Shown here in pieces: positions 1 to 10,595 of a stretch of DNA of 64,000 bases. The stretch comes from Nilaparvata lugens. Its lineage: Eukaryota; Arthropoda; Insecta; Hemiptera; Delphacidae. Made by a program: the position numbers and the translations under genes. How positions within the stretch are numbered: position 1 is the stretch's first letter; each line of letters begins with the position of its first letter. The notes beneath the pieces were generated by a model. It worked only from the letters and a program-made list of their open reading frames with translations, searched no databases and was not told the DNA's origin. The stretch spans positions 51,402,970-51,466,969 of the forward strand of contig NC_052505.1 of assembly GCF_014356525.2 (NCBI RefSeq), given 5' to 3'.

Positions 1-94
1 AATTAAAATATATTGAATTTCGTTTAATGAACTTTTTAGACTATTCATTTGTGTTGATGTTATGTTAATGATAAAATGTTGTTTTTGTTTTCAG

Positions 95-271
95 CGGTGG
101 GTAGAAGAGAAGGCATACACGAATGTGTTGCCCAAGAAGTGTCATCAGTATTCAAGGGCAAGACAGCAGCTCACCTACAAGCCCTGCAGGCTCAGATCGA
201 GAAGAAAATCACAAATCAAACGCAGGGCGTCGACATTGGATATTGGGAATCTCTTCTCTCTCAATTAAAAG
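95..271 (+). CDS. cactin: cactin, internal exon (middle domain)
   Basis: Cactin is a nuclear protein first found as a partner of the IkappaB protein Cactus in Drosophila, and is also associated with the spliceosome. This is the first exon visible here; upstream exons lie outside the window. The acceptor CAG is at 92-94 and the donor GTACGT follows 271. The exon enters at codon position 2 and leaves after one base. The translation contains GRREGIHECV, VFKGKT and VDIGYWESLLSQLK, hallmarks of the Cactin middle domain. The single leftover G joins CT of the next exon to give the Ala of LSQLK-A-HMARARLRDRH, which confirms the junction. The ATG at 76 lies in the intron and is not a start. Confidence 0.95.
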
Positions 272-2084
272 GTACGTAGAAATACATTCGACCAACAATA
301 TTACATAGCCTTTTCATCTATTTTCTATGTTATTAATAAGTTACAAATCAATCAGTAGAGACTACGTTAATTCTATCAATCATAATTTTGAACTGAATCT
401 TCGTGAATTATGGCGCTATTGAATCTTTGAGAAATCGTTATCATCAACAATTCCATGTAAAATATACTATTTGATGCAATATAATAGCTGTAGTTGTAAA
501 AATATAGTTTTTCAAATGAAATTTTTGTATAAACTTACTATACATTTTGTATATAATGCAGTTCTTGAGCAATGCTGTTCATAGTCAAACAGGTTTTACG
601 TACATGAATATTTTTGTCGAGTCGAGCACGCTTTTTGTTGTCTCTGTCAAGTGTGAATGTCGCGCACTATGAATGGGACACTCTTGCACCCACGCCGTAT
701 TTAGACGACCGACCTTTGTTAGTAGTGTGTCTCTGTTATTTCACTACGTGTGTAATTTCACACATTTCATTGCTTATAAATGCTCGATATCACTGAAAAA
801 CTTTTTGGTTCATAGGTTGATATACTTCAAGTCATTATTCTTACTTCAACAACTGATTTTTAAGAAGTACTGTTGATTACTTTTATGAATGTAAACTAAA
901 ATATGTAATTTCATACACGCCAATAAACAAATTTGAATCTGTTACTTCTTACTCGATATAGACTCAATTCTAATACAATAGAGAGACTAAAAATTTATTC
1001 TTCCAAAATCTGTGCTAGTTTCAGTTCAATGATACGTTTACTTAGGCTTGAAGCAGATAATTCAAATCTATCTATCATTTGTTGAGAATTATCCTCAAGG
1101 CTTACAATAAAGGTCATGACTAATCAGAAGACTTATCAGCAAATAAGATTTTTGAATCATCTTACTTGGCCCAAACACATATAGTTTGTGTGTAACAACG
1201 ATCTCAGAATAACGCAACATCAAAATTCAGTTAGGACAACACACCTTGAATTTAAAACCAGAGTTTTTTATTATTTTGATATTCAAGGCCGTTTGCACAG
1301 TCAAAGCTTAAACTGAATTTAATCAGTTTAATCCAGTGGCCTAAACTCAAAAAGAACCACATTATAACGCACGAGGCTTGATATGGATTTAATCCAGTTT
1401 AAAATGAAATTTTGTTTAAATTGTAATTGTAAAAACGGCTCTTAATTGTTTATTATGATCTACGTTTGCATGCATAATTCCAATAAGGAATTCGTGACGA
1501 GACCATGAAATTTTATATTATCTCATCAAACAATGTCAATGTTTGTAAACACGTCTCTAATGGCGGCTGTAACTAGTAGTTCTGTGATCAGTAGACCTCA
1601 CGCAGTTTTCTCATCCACAAGTATCTTGATGTAACCTGTTCTAGTTGATTCAGTTGAATCACAATTCACAGTTGAATCATAATTTACTCTTAAAAAATTT
1701 TATTTACTATCTCCAAGATCAAAAACTGAATTTGTATCTCATATGATAATTTATCCAGCTCCGTGATGATAAAAAATATATTCCATCTGATAAAAATATT
1801 GCTCAACTATTTTAATTTTTTTTCAAGAATATCATAAGTTCCTCAGCATTATCTAGATCATTTAATCATTTCCATTTTATTTTCTATCACCTATTAAATT
1901 TGTTTTTCAAATGTTAGAATATTAATACTGATGGGCACGCACCATAAAAAATATTGAAACCCTACCTTTTAGAAATAGACACGGCCAGACATCTGTGTAA
2001 TGCATGCAATGAATAATCCACTTGTCAGCTGATTGATTATGAATTATTCTATAGTCTGATTAATCCTTTCTTTAAAGTAGATAA
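272..2084. other. cactin intron 1, 5' part; no gene seen
   Basis: AT-rich intron with no coding region I can support. Around 1289-1440 there is MITE-like sequence with repeated TTTAATCCAGTTTAA-type motifs. The short open frames here have no recognisable content. Confidence 0.6.
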
Positions 2085-2800
2085 TAATATCGGGGGACCG
2101 AGCTTCACTCGTTATTTGTTTTATTGATAAACAGAACACAATTCTTTAAAATGATTGGGGAAGGACTAACAAGCACAGCCCAAAACTGTTTCTTCCCCGA
2201 ATTTTGATTCAATTCCGAATTTTCACTATAAATAGTCCAAAAAGTAGGTTATGTTCTATACACTTGAATTCAGGTCCAATTTTCAGTCCAAATGTTTGAA
2301 AACAGTAAAGTTCAAATATAGATTGTTTACAAATCAAATTGAATAACAAAATAACACTCACCAATCACTTAAAACTGTAAAATTAATAATTAACTTTGAA
2401 TATTATGATATACCATGTCATTCATGAATCAGATTATTTTGATCGAGTCTATTAAAATTTCTAGATTTCTCGCGAGGTACGATAAGCTGATTGATTACAC
2501 AGCTGATCTCCCACACAGGCACACACATCTTCTGTTATCGATAGACGACGTAATTATCATCTGTTTTTTCAAGGATGAATTATCCTTTTCATGTCCTTCA
2601 GCGAGTTTTTCCAGGGATGAGACCCAGTGCAATCGAATTTTTATATCATAAACCTACTATGCTCCGAATTTCGTGAAAATCGTTAGAGCCATTTTTGAAA
2701 TCTGTTGAACAGAAATAACCAGATATAAATGAATATAAATAACCAAATATAAAAATATAAACATACATAATTTGCTCGCTTAATATAATAGGATAAATAA
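2085..2800 (+). repeat. Dispersed repeat family A, copy 1
   Basis: A unit of about 715 bp, starting with GGGGACCGAGCTTCACTCG and ending with TTGCTCGCTTAATATAATAG. It contains a non-coding core ('agtgcaatcgaat...gttagagcc...') shared with copies at about 2803-3535, 3545-3750 (inverted, partial) and 34525-36080, and a short inverted head at 13980-14030. It encodes no protein. It could be a SINE or another non-autonomous element; I cannot assign the class. Confidence 0.7.
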
Positions 2801-2802
2801 AT

Positions 2803-3535
2803 AATATCAGGGGACCGAGCTTCACTCTGGAGTGTAAAAGCATAAAAATTTGTTACGAAAGATTGAATTTGTAGTTTATATATTTTTTCTGTCTTACAAT
2901 TATTTTTACAGTTATATGAGGAGGCTCGACAGGCTTATGCCCAAAACTGTCTCTTTTAAAATTTATACTACAGTCCAAATCAAAATCTAGGTTAAGCTAC
3001 TATCACTCATCAAAATAACAATCCATTCACACTACAAAAAATGAACAAATCATCAATTACAAATAGATATAGGTACTATAAATTCGATTTAGAATGATAT
3101 ACTTGCTACAATATCAAAATGTTTGCTACAATATTTGATAATATACTATGTACTGTTCTACACTAACAACATCTAGCTACTTTTTTGGACTTTCTGAAGT
3201 AAACATGTTAAAAAAGGGAAATAAAAATAAGTTTTCTTGCTGGATTATACTTCTCGTGGGATCAGCTGCGGAATAACCCACATATGCACTCGCTCACTCA
3301 CTTCCATTACGGTATCGACAGACGACAAAATTTCCAGCTGTTTTTCCAAGGACGTATTTATCCTTTTAATGTCCTACAGCGAGTTGCAGGGTTGAGACCT
3401 AGTGCAATCGAATTATCATATCATAAACCTACTTTGTTCCAAATTTCGTGAGAATCGTTAGAGCCGTTTTCAAGATCCGTTGGACATACATAACCAGATA
3501 ACCATTTCCCACTATATTAAGCGAGCAATTTCTGT
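2803..3535 (+). repeat. Dispersed repeat family A, copy 2 (head-to-tail with copy 1)
   Basis: Begins with the same GGGGACCGAGCTTCACTC head directly after the tail of copy 1 and ends in the same 'attaagcgagcaattt' tail. The middle part is diverged. It contains the same core at about 3300-3500 (AGACCTAGTGCAATCGAAT, GAGAATCGTTAGAGCCGTTT). Confidence 0.65.
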
Positions 3536-3544
3536 ATATGATTT

Positions 3545-3760
3545 TATGGTTATGTATGTCCAATGGATCTCAAAAACGGGTCTTACGATTTTCATGAAAT
3601 TTGGAACATAGTAGGTTTATGATATAAAATTTCGATTGCACCAGGTCTCATCCCTAGAAAAACTTGCTGAAGGACATGAAAAGGATAATAATTATTCATC
3701 ATAGGAAAAACAGATGATAATTTTGTCGTCTGTCGATAATATGATTGTGTAGACCCTCCG
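3545..3760 (-). repeat. Dispersed repeat family A, inverted partial copy
   Basis: Reverse complement of the 3' half of the family-A repeat immediately before it, so 3300-3535 and 3545-3760 form a long imperfect palindrome with almost no spacer. Confidence 0.7.
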
Positions 3761-4350
3761 GTCCGGTAAACCTCACCTGAGCCCTTGTGTACCTGATTTG
3801 CATCAAACCACAAAAACGGCTCAGGGTCCATAGCACCACTGCCAATTGGGCATCATTGAGGAGTTTAGCCTGGACGCCAATGGTGAGACAAACTGCCCCA
3901 CCACAGACGCCCAGTTCTGGCGGTACATGGGTCAGAAGGCCCTGACGTATCCTCTCAGCTACCTGAAGGCTTGGAAAAAGCTCGCGCCACTGCCAAAATG
4001 TCCCCAACGGAGCCAGGGGCATTCAGACAGCAGCCAGGGCGTTTCGGAAAGATGTTAACCCGAAACTCCGCCTAGACTGTCGTCTGAGCACCGACAGCAA
4101 CTCAAACCCCGAACCCTAATCATGCCCAAACCCTTTTTGTTTGAATTATATCTGAGATCTGATAATTGGAAATCTTAAAACAAACTTTGCATAGATGGGG
4201 CGAATCTCCTGAAATTTTTACAGATATGGTACTTGTGGCAGTTGATATAGCTTATCAATAACTATTTTAGGTATGAATTTGATCAAAATCGTTGAAGTAA
4301 TTTTCGAGAAAATCGCGAAAAACCCTGTTTTTGACAACATTTTTGCTATT
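3761..4350. other. GC-rich repeat remnant and LINE-tail-like sequence, unassigned
   Basis: 3761-4080 is much more GC-rich than its surroundings and holds open frames on both strands, none recognisable. 4140-4350 resembles the 'gaatttgatcaaaatcgttgaagt...' sequence duplicated at 30053-30390. Probably old transposon remnants. Confidence 0.4.
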
Positions 4351-6100
4351 TTAGCTGCCATCTTGAATTGCATTTGATTGACATTGTTCGTGTCGGATCC
4401 TTATTGTGTACTGATGCACATCCGGGAAGAAGGCAAAGGTCTGCTGACCAAACTGCCCATCCTCCCAGTCGTGCTGCCAACAGTCCAGCGCCTCATGGTA
4501 TGCCTCACACTTTGCAGCCCTGTGATCCATACCGCCCATACATAGGCCACATTCACACACTCTCATAATTATGACACAGAACACTCAAGGGGAAAACACC
4601 AGCAATCACACACAATGAGGGGCATTCAGACATTTCCTCTGCATACCATTCAGTCGACATAGAACTCGATCATTCATACCATTTGCCCATACATCGCAGC
4701 TATACATACACATAGACTCAATCACTCCCCTGTAGACAACTCGAAGTGCATCACCCCCAGTGTAGTCCCAGTCACGCCTTGCGACCACTCCACAGCGCGA
4801 GAAGACACAAAGACACTTCTCCTCCAACCTGGAAATGTTGCCCTCCATCTGCAGGTACTCCCCCAGGGTGATTCCCAGATACACACATTCATTCACATGT
4901 CTAACAGGTACACCATTCATACACACATTCCTCTTGCGAGACAGGCTGCACAGGCCTCTCATACTCATGCACAAAGACTTATCCAGCGCGAACTCTATCT
5001 TAACACTGATGCTCCATTCAAACAGATGGTCCAACACAGCAGTCGCTTGCTCCTCCACCTCGGCTCGCCGATCACCGCCCACCAGCAGCACCAGGTCGTC
5101 AGCATAGGCAACACATTCAACATCCACACCCAGATCCATACAAAGCCACTCATCCAACAGAAGGTTCCAGAAAAGGGGACCCAGAACAGATCCCTGGGGA
5201 CACCCAAGCTCCATCACACGCTCCACAAACACTGAACCACAACCCATATGCACAACTCTACCAGTGAGGTACACTTGAACCAACCTAACGACATCCAAGG
5301 GACACTGGAATCACCTCAGCTGCCACATTATGGCTGGCCACCAAGGGGAGTCAAATGCCCCCCAGATGTCAAGGAACAAAGCCAACACAAACCTATAGTC
5401 ACACCCACCGACTCACTCAATCACATGCCTGACAGCATCAACAGTATTCTTTCCACCAACAAAGCCATACTGCTTCCTGCTCATGCCTCCAGCGGCCCTG
5501 ATAGCACTTCGCAGGCTCATCTCGATGAGGCGCTCCAATAACTTGCCCCACACACTCAGCAAGGTGATAGGTTGGAACAACTTCACCAGGGATAAGTCCC
5601 TATCACCCGCTTTGGGTATAAGAACCACCTCACCCATCCTCCAGGCCGCTGGGTACACTCCCTGGCTCAGGCATTGATTGAATAGATCCAAACACACATC
5701 TTTCACTCTCCCCCAAGCATGCCAGACCAGGTCAGGTGAGACTTCATCCAGTCCAGGAGCCGTTCCATGCTTCATCTTTGAAACGGCAATGGCCAGGGCC
5801 TCGGGACTCCACTCACCCATGCAAGGCTCTCAAATCAACCCGAGTGTCATCACCAGGCAGAAGCACACACAGAAACGCATTCAGAGTCTCATTCACACCA
5901 GCTGTTACCCTCCCTTCCCTACGGACAGTGACAAGCACGTGATTCCCCAAGGATTTCGGGCACCCTCTCTGGAGACCCACTGCCTCCATGCATTCCACTT
6001 GCACACTGACACAGTATACACGTACATACACTGAAGATCCCTCCAAGCCATCTGCAGTCAAAGGCGCCGCTCCCCCCTCACACGCTGAAACCACTTCCAA
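4351..6100 (-). pseudogene. R1-clade-like LINE fragment (reverse transcriptase and 3' part of ORF2)
   Basis: Non-LTR retrotransposon reading on the - strand, in several frames. 5413-5820 encodes the N-terminal RT blocks (KMKHGTAPGLDEVSPDLVW, RMGEVVLIPKAGDRD, QYGFVGGKNTVDA). 4606-5298 encodes CPQGSVLGPLFWNLLLDE and the catalytic VAYADDLVLLV. 4351-4584 contains the W..DW...FGQQTFAFFPDVHQ-type tail typical of R1-like elements. Frame changes near 5300-5410 and 4600 and the missing endonuclease show a dead, 5'-truncated copy. It lies antisense inside cactin intron 1. Confidence 0.8.
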
Positions 6101-6152
6101 GCATGCTTCACAGACTTATGTAGATCAGCCAACTGACATCCCCTCCAAAGCA

Positions 6153-6220
6153 CCTGCTTGCCACCCTGGCGAACTGGAATAGAAGCCCTGCTTGCCACCC
6201 TGGCGAACTGGAATAGAAGC
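6153..6220. repeat. 34-bp direct duplication
   Basis: Two back-to-back copies of a 34-bp unit starting CCTGCTTGCCACCCTGGCGA, just upstream of the cactin exon at 6338. A recent local slippage or duplication. Confidence 0.8.
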
Positions 6221-6337
6221 CCTGGTAGCAACAAACTTCCCAACAAGCATCAATATGGCATCGTCTATTTCTATAGATAAGTCTGATGCATCATCAAGAG
6301 AACAGAATAATATTACTATGACCCATTTCAATTTCAG

Positions 6338-6575
6338 CTCATATGGCTCGTGCTAGACTACGGGACAGACACCAGGACAACTTGCGAAGGAAACTTGAGG
6401 TGCTCAAGGCTGAACAGGGAGTGGAAGAGGTGAAGCAAGAGGTGTGCTCCTCGTCGAGTGATGAGGCTGAGTCATCCCGAGGCTCGGATCGTGCCACGAA
6501 AGACGATGATATCGAAGCATCCATGCAGGTCAAGCAAGAGGCTGACGAAGATGATGAGCAAGGAGGAGGATCGGA
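6338..6575 (+). CDS. cactin: cactin, exon with HMARARLRDRH and acidic linker
   Basis: The acceptor is TTTCAG ending at 6337 and the donor is GTGAGT at 6576-6581. The exon begins HMARARLRDRHQDNLRRKLEV, the conserved end of the Cactin middle domain, and runs into a low-complexity Ser/Glu/Asp linker of about 55 residues, expected between the middle and C-terminal domains. It ends after two bases of a Glu codon that is finished by the first base of the exon at 20170. The ATG at 6343 is an internal Met. The TGA at 6577 lies in the intron and is not a stop. Confidence 0.95.
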
Positions 6576-8183
6576 GTGAGTTGACAAATCCTAATTTCAA
6601 TAATTTATTCATCTATTCGAATATTCTTGAAACTGAATTACTTATGTTATTATTTTTCTACTCATCCATCCATTCATACATTAATGATTTTTTTTTTTAG
6701 TTTCGTGTATTCATTTCTTATATTTCAATTCAACTTAAGGCCCTTTTGTATTCCAGCCAATAATAGAAATCCAGCCAGTCAGGCCGTTACTGCAGATTTC
6801 TGACCGATAATAGCGTTCTCGCCCTTTAGTGGAAGCCGGTGGAGAAGTACTATGTTTGTCCCCCACCTCTTACAGTTCTTCGCAGCTGACCACCCTCACT
6901 CCTTCAATGCCAGTCTACCAACACACTGGTGCGAAATAAAATTTTTCGATAGACTCTTCCCTTCAGTTTCTAGCTCTACCTCTAGTCACAGTCAGTTCAC
7001 TATCACGATGAGCGTGGCTGCAAAGTTTGATGCCAGCGCAAGCCGCATCTGCTATTATAATATGTAATATATTTGTAACTGTTAATTACCAGCAAAAATC
7101 ATTACATGACTTTTGAGAAGCAAAAACAAAGCTATTTAAACAACAGAACAGACTATATTAATAGTCTATAAAAACATCAATATATAAACTAAGTTTCCCA
7201 TAAAGCTTTTCACAATAATTGAAATAGAATATTAAATTTATAATACTTCTCTATTGTCTAATATCACATAAGAAAAGAAATTTGTCGTATTTTTACTATT
7301 CTACTATTGGTTACTTTACTATTTGGTTAGTCAATGATAATATGAAAACCGGGAAAAGGATATGATATGGGTCACTTATAAAAGCTCAAGTTCATCATTC
7401 TAGTGCTACACGGGGTCTCACAATCTCGTACTGCTTTTTATAAATATTATAATATAATTTAGAAAGTGTTAGATAATGGGAATAGCGCATAAAGAGCATT
7501 TAGCACCATGGGTAGTTGTGTAGCACTCAATGTGTTATATCTTATTTATGCATTATGAACATTGATAGTGTTATAACATATTGTACACGTTGTATAGCAC
7601 TCAACGTGTTATTTTTATTATGATTCTTTTGGGTATTCATTGGTTTGTTATAAACAGAACTTCCAACTTCCTTCTGTGTTTTAAAAGTTGAATTACATGA
7701 GTGATTTCTTTTAATTACAAATATCATGGGTGAAAAAATAATATTGAATTATCAAAAAAACTTATTTATTGTTGACAAATAAATAACTGAAAATTTACAC
7801 ATAAAAATAAAGGAAATGTTTAATTAATACTACCTATACATTTCAGAGATTTTCAATAAACTGAACACACACTGAGTTTTAAAAACACATGATCGTGACA
7901 GTTCAGCCGAAATATAATACAATAGACATTTTTCCAGTATCACACCAGCATAAAATAAAAAATATATAAATGATAATCATAATTTGCAATAAAAATCAAA
8001 TAATTCAATTATAATTTAAAACTATCTATATAGGCCTATACTAGATTACCGTTATATTGGAATTTTGATCGAAAGTGTTTCAATAGTTGAATTACATAAG
8101 TAAGTTTCTAATTACAAATATGAGTGATTATTCGGAATCATAATTATTTTTAGAATGGAATTAATCATTAGGATTGGGAATAT
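6576..8183. other. cactin intron 2, 5' part; no gene seen
   Basis: No supportable coding sequence. There are two direct copies of a 20-bp motif (TAGCACTCAAYGTGTTAT) near 7517 and 7592. The sequence is otherwise AT-rich and may include the 3' flank of the Mutator/YqaJ element that follows. Confidence 0.5.
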
Positions 8184-8990
8184 TTATTTCTTTTGCCTTT
8201 TTTGATTAATTTTTTCTTGTGCTTCAATTATCCAAGTTGGATTTCTGATGGATATCGATCTTGGGTGACGAGGGCCAATGAGCTCAGGCAAAATCCAGTC
8301 ATGGTAAAATTTGGTTAGGTGTGGCTTCATTTCTTTTTGCCAGAACTCGTTGTCACGTTTCACTTCTATCATTTCCATTCCTTTTGGAGACCAAACACAA
8401 CGGAGACAGACTGATTGATTGGTAACTCATAGTTGACCTTGAACTTGATAGAAGTAGTCGTGTTTCTTTTTCAAAGAGATTATGCCGTCTTCATCAATGG
8501 TGATAAAGTCCAGAGTTCTTGCTTTACAGCTTCTCTGGGATGTTCATCACTGATTTTGTGAGGACATTTTATTTCTATGATTCCTGAACCATCTTCAAAA
8601 ATACCGTCTGGAGTTGCAGCTACATGTGGCAAAATTTCATCAACAACCAACCCACATTTTATTATTTTCTTCTCAATTTTTTCTTCCACTTCTCGAAGTG
8701 CAATTTCTCCATGAAATCTACCATAAGACATTGCCTCTGTACATGTTGCACTTCTGTAGAGTAAATTGCGAACAAGTGACTCACAGCTTGTATGTTGTCT
8801 TCTTTTACAAATTTTTCCAAATGTTGACGCACAAACTCTTTTCCTTCTTTCTTCAAACCACTCAGCTGAGTTGCTTTGAAGTATGGTTCTTTTTTGCAAA
8901 TCTCTGCGCTGTTCTACATTCAATGATAATTTGGGCAAAAACATTTTTTTCTGCTTCAAATTCTTCAGCTGGAAGATCGGGTCCCTGTGC
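8184..8990 (-). pseudogene. YqaJ-type recombinase/exonuclease domain protein, broken
   Basis: On the - strand the frame RTILQSNSAEWFEERRKRVC, then GKICKRR, then the PD-(D/E)XK motif of YqaJ nucleases (AATPDGIF...GIIEIKCPHK) runs to about 8520. A frameshift there leads into a frame encoding DFITIDEDGIISLKKKHDYF and YQVQGQL, then an in-frame TGA near 8430, then VWSPKGMEMIEVKRDNEFW and RHPRSISIRNPTWI up to the stop at 8184. Known relatives in insect genomes are transposon-associated, usually next to or fused with a Mutator-like transposase. Two frameshifts (about 8935 and 8520) and one nonsense codon mean it is not functional as it stands. Confidence 0.8.
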
Positions 8991-10595
8991 ATTTGGTCCA
9001 TAATCTTTATCTGCAGGAACCGTTTTTGATGAGAAAAGGGCACAGCGGGTTTTAGGATTATCCTTTCTTCTTTCTCTATCTTTATCCACTGCTGCCTTTC
9101 TTTTTAAGACATTCGATTTACAATACAATCCTGGGCTGGACCCCAACATGATTTTATGAAGTTTGTAGTGTGCCATACCTGAATTATGCTGCACTACTGC
9201 ACCTTCACATCTCAACTCATAACTTCTACTTTTTGTGAAGTTAATTCTTTTTCCACCCACAAACTTTGCTACTATATTATTATACTGTTCAGCATAATTG
9301 CTATCTACATTTTGAATAAGGCTATTTGAGTTCAGTCCTAGGTAACGTAATGCTTCTTCTATTTTTTGAAATAATCCAAATTCTTTTAAATCCGGAACAA
9401 CGTTTTTATTTTTCCTCTTGTCCGTTTCATCACAAAAATAGCCTCTCTCATTACATTTTGAGTGGTCGCCGAAAACGTGTAGTGGTCCATTCAATATGTC
9501 TTCTTTGAGACAGACAACTTTATCAATTCTGTTCTCAGTTCTCCTATATTCTATTGCTTTTGTAACAGCATATCGAAGTTTCACTAAATTGTCGCCTATG
9601 ACTTTTCTCAAATTGATTGGAAACCGTCTGTTGCCACTTGTGTTTACAATCTCTTTGATTTTGTTGCAATAGTTTCTTAGCAGATGATTCCGACATTCTA
9701 TTTTCTCAACAGTTAGGTTCTTGTACGGTCGTTTGTCTAAAATTGTTTGGTAGACACTGCTGTCCCCATCTGCAATCAACCGATCATAACGGACCCCATA
9801 CATTTCCTCACTGCACAAAAACCCCTCACTGATTATTGCAGCTTCCATGCTACTAGAACTCTGATTGGACCCCCCATTCTTGTAGCAAGTGTGGTCTTTT
9901 ACTTGTTCACCTTTTTCTTCTGAACGATTACATAATGTGCAATATTTATTTTTGACACCAATGTATAAAACTTTCTTTGAGTAGTACCCCACAATAGCTG
10001 CCACTCCAGATAAAGAGTTGTAGTTTGATTTACAGGAGCACTTTGCCCAGCATCCATCAGCTACAACTGTTAGCAAAGGTATTCCATCTTTGTCAATCTC
10101 TCCTCTTCTTATTGCTTTTTGTTTCTCCTCCTCTGCAGCCGCTGACATTTCCTTCTGGGCAGTTTCTTTCCATCCATCACCGATTTTGTTGTGATATTTC
10201 CTAAATGTACGATAATTCATACACGGAATGTTCATTGTTGTGACAATTTCTTCAAGTTGTGAATGTCCACCTCCTGTGCTTATAGTTCCTGAAACAGCTG
10301 AAGTGTTCACATCCATGACCGGCTTGTTTGTATTGTCAGTAAACAGTTTTTCCATTCCACACATATTACACTTCATTGTAAAACAAGATTTCGGATCATG
10401 ACGAAGTTCCTTCACTATGTCCATATCCTTGAAGCTGCAGTGGAAAGGTGAGTGGTCATCCATGTCTTTGATCTGGCTGATGAAAAATCCCATGTCCACG
10501 ATTCTTCTACCATCCACAAATGGAAGTGCTTCGTCACTTGCAGTATTCTGGTCACCACCTTGGTTGAATGCTCTTGTGAACGATTCATCTTCCAT
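8862..10595 (-). CDS. Mutator-like transposase domain protein (transposon gene)
   Basis: A 577-aa open frame on the - strand, starting at a real ATG (10595). The order matches the family of insect 'Mutator-like transposase' proteins: GRRIVDMGFFISQI; a zinc-binding CTMKCNMCG-like segment; VSGTISTGGGHSQLEE; EMSAAAEEEKQKAIRRGEID; IPLLTVVADGCWAKCSCKSNY; LSGVAAIVGYYSKKVLYIGV; NKYCTLC; YDRLIADGDSSVYQ; EKIECRNHLLRNYCNKIKE. The V-A-D-G and D-G-D segments are plausible catalytic acidic positions. The last 40 or so residues drift out of frame relative to the YqaJ domain that follows, near an A7 run at about 8935, so transposase and nuclease probably formed one polyprotein. The element lies antisense in cactin intron 2. 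Its ends were not identified. Confidence 0.8.
   Translation of the reverse strand: MEDESFTRAFNQGGDQNTASDEALPFVDGRRIVDMGFFISQIKDMDDHSPFHCSFKDMDIVKELRHDPKSCFTMKCNMCGMEKLFTDNTNKPVMDVNTSAVSGTISTGGGHSQLEEIVTTMNIPCMNYRTFRKYHNKIGDGWKETAQKEMSAAAEEEKQKAIRRGEIDKDGIPLLTVVADGCWAKCSCKSNYNSLSGVAAIVGYYSKKVLYIGVKNKYCTLCNRSEEKGEQVKDHTCYKNGGSNQSSSSMEAAIISEGFLCSEEMYGVRYDRLIADGDSSVYQTILDKRPYKNLTVEKIECRNHLLRNYCNKIKEIVNTSGNRRFPINLRKVIGDNLVKLRYAVTKAIEYRRTENRIDKVVCLKEDILNGPLHVFGDHSKCNERGYFCDETDKRKNKNVVPDLKEFGLFQKIEEALRYLGLNSNSLIQNVDSNYAEQYNNIVAKFVGGKRINFTKSRSYELRCEGAVVQHNSGMAHYKLHKIMLGSSPGLYCKSNVLKRKAAVDKDRERRKDNPKTRCALFSSKTVPADKDYGPNAQGPDLPAEEFEAEKNVFAQIIIECRTAQRFAKKNHTSKQLS

Noticed and set aside
4835..5541. Plus-strand frames of 90-112 aa with His/Thr/Ser-rich sequence
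   Set aside because: Antisense shadows of the R1-like LINE reverse transcriptase, which has clear motifs on the - strand.
8614..9003. Plus-strand 129-aa frame rich in Phe and Leu
   Set aside because: Antisense shadow of the transposase/YqaJ region.
8184..9043. YqaJ domain as a sign of phage or bacterial DNA
   Set aside because: The adjacent Mutator-like transposase, intronic position and composition fit an insect transposon; no bacterial gene organisation is present.
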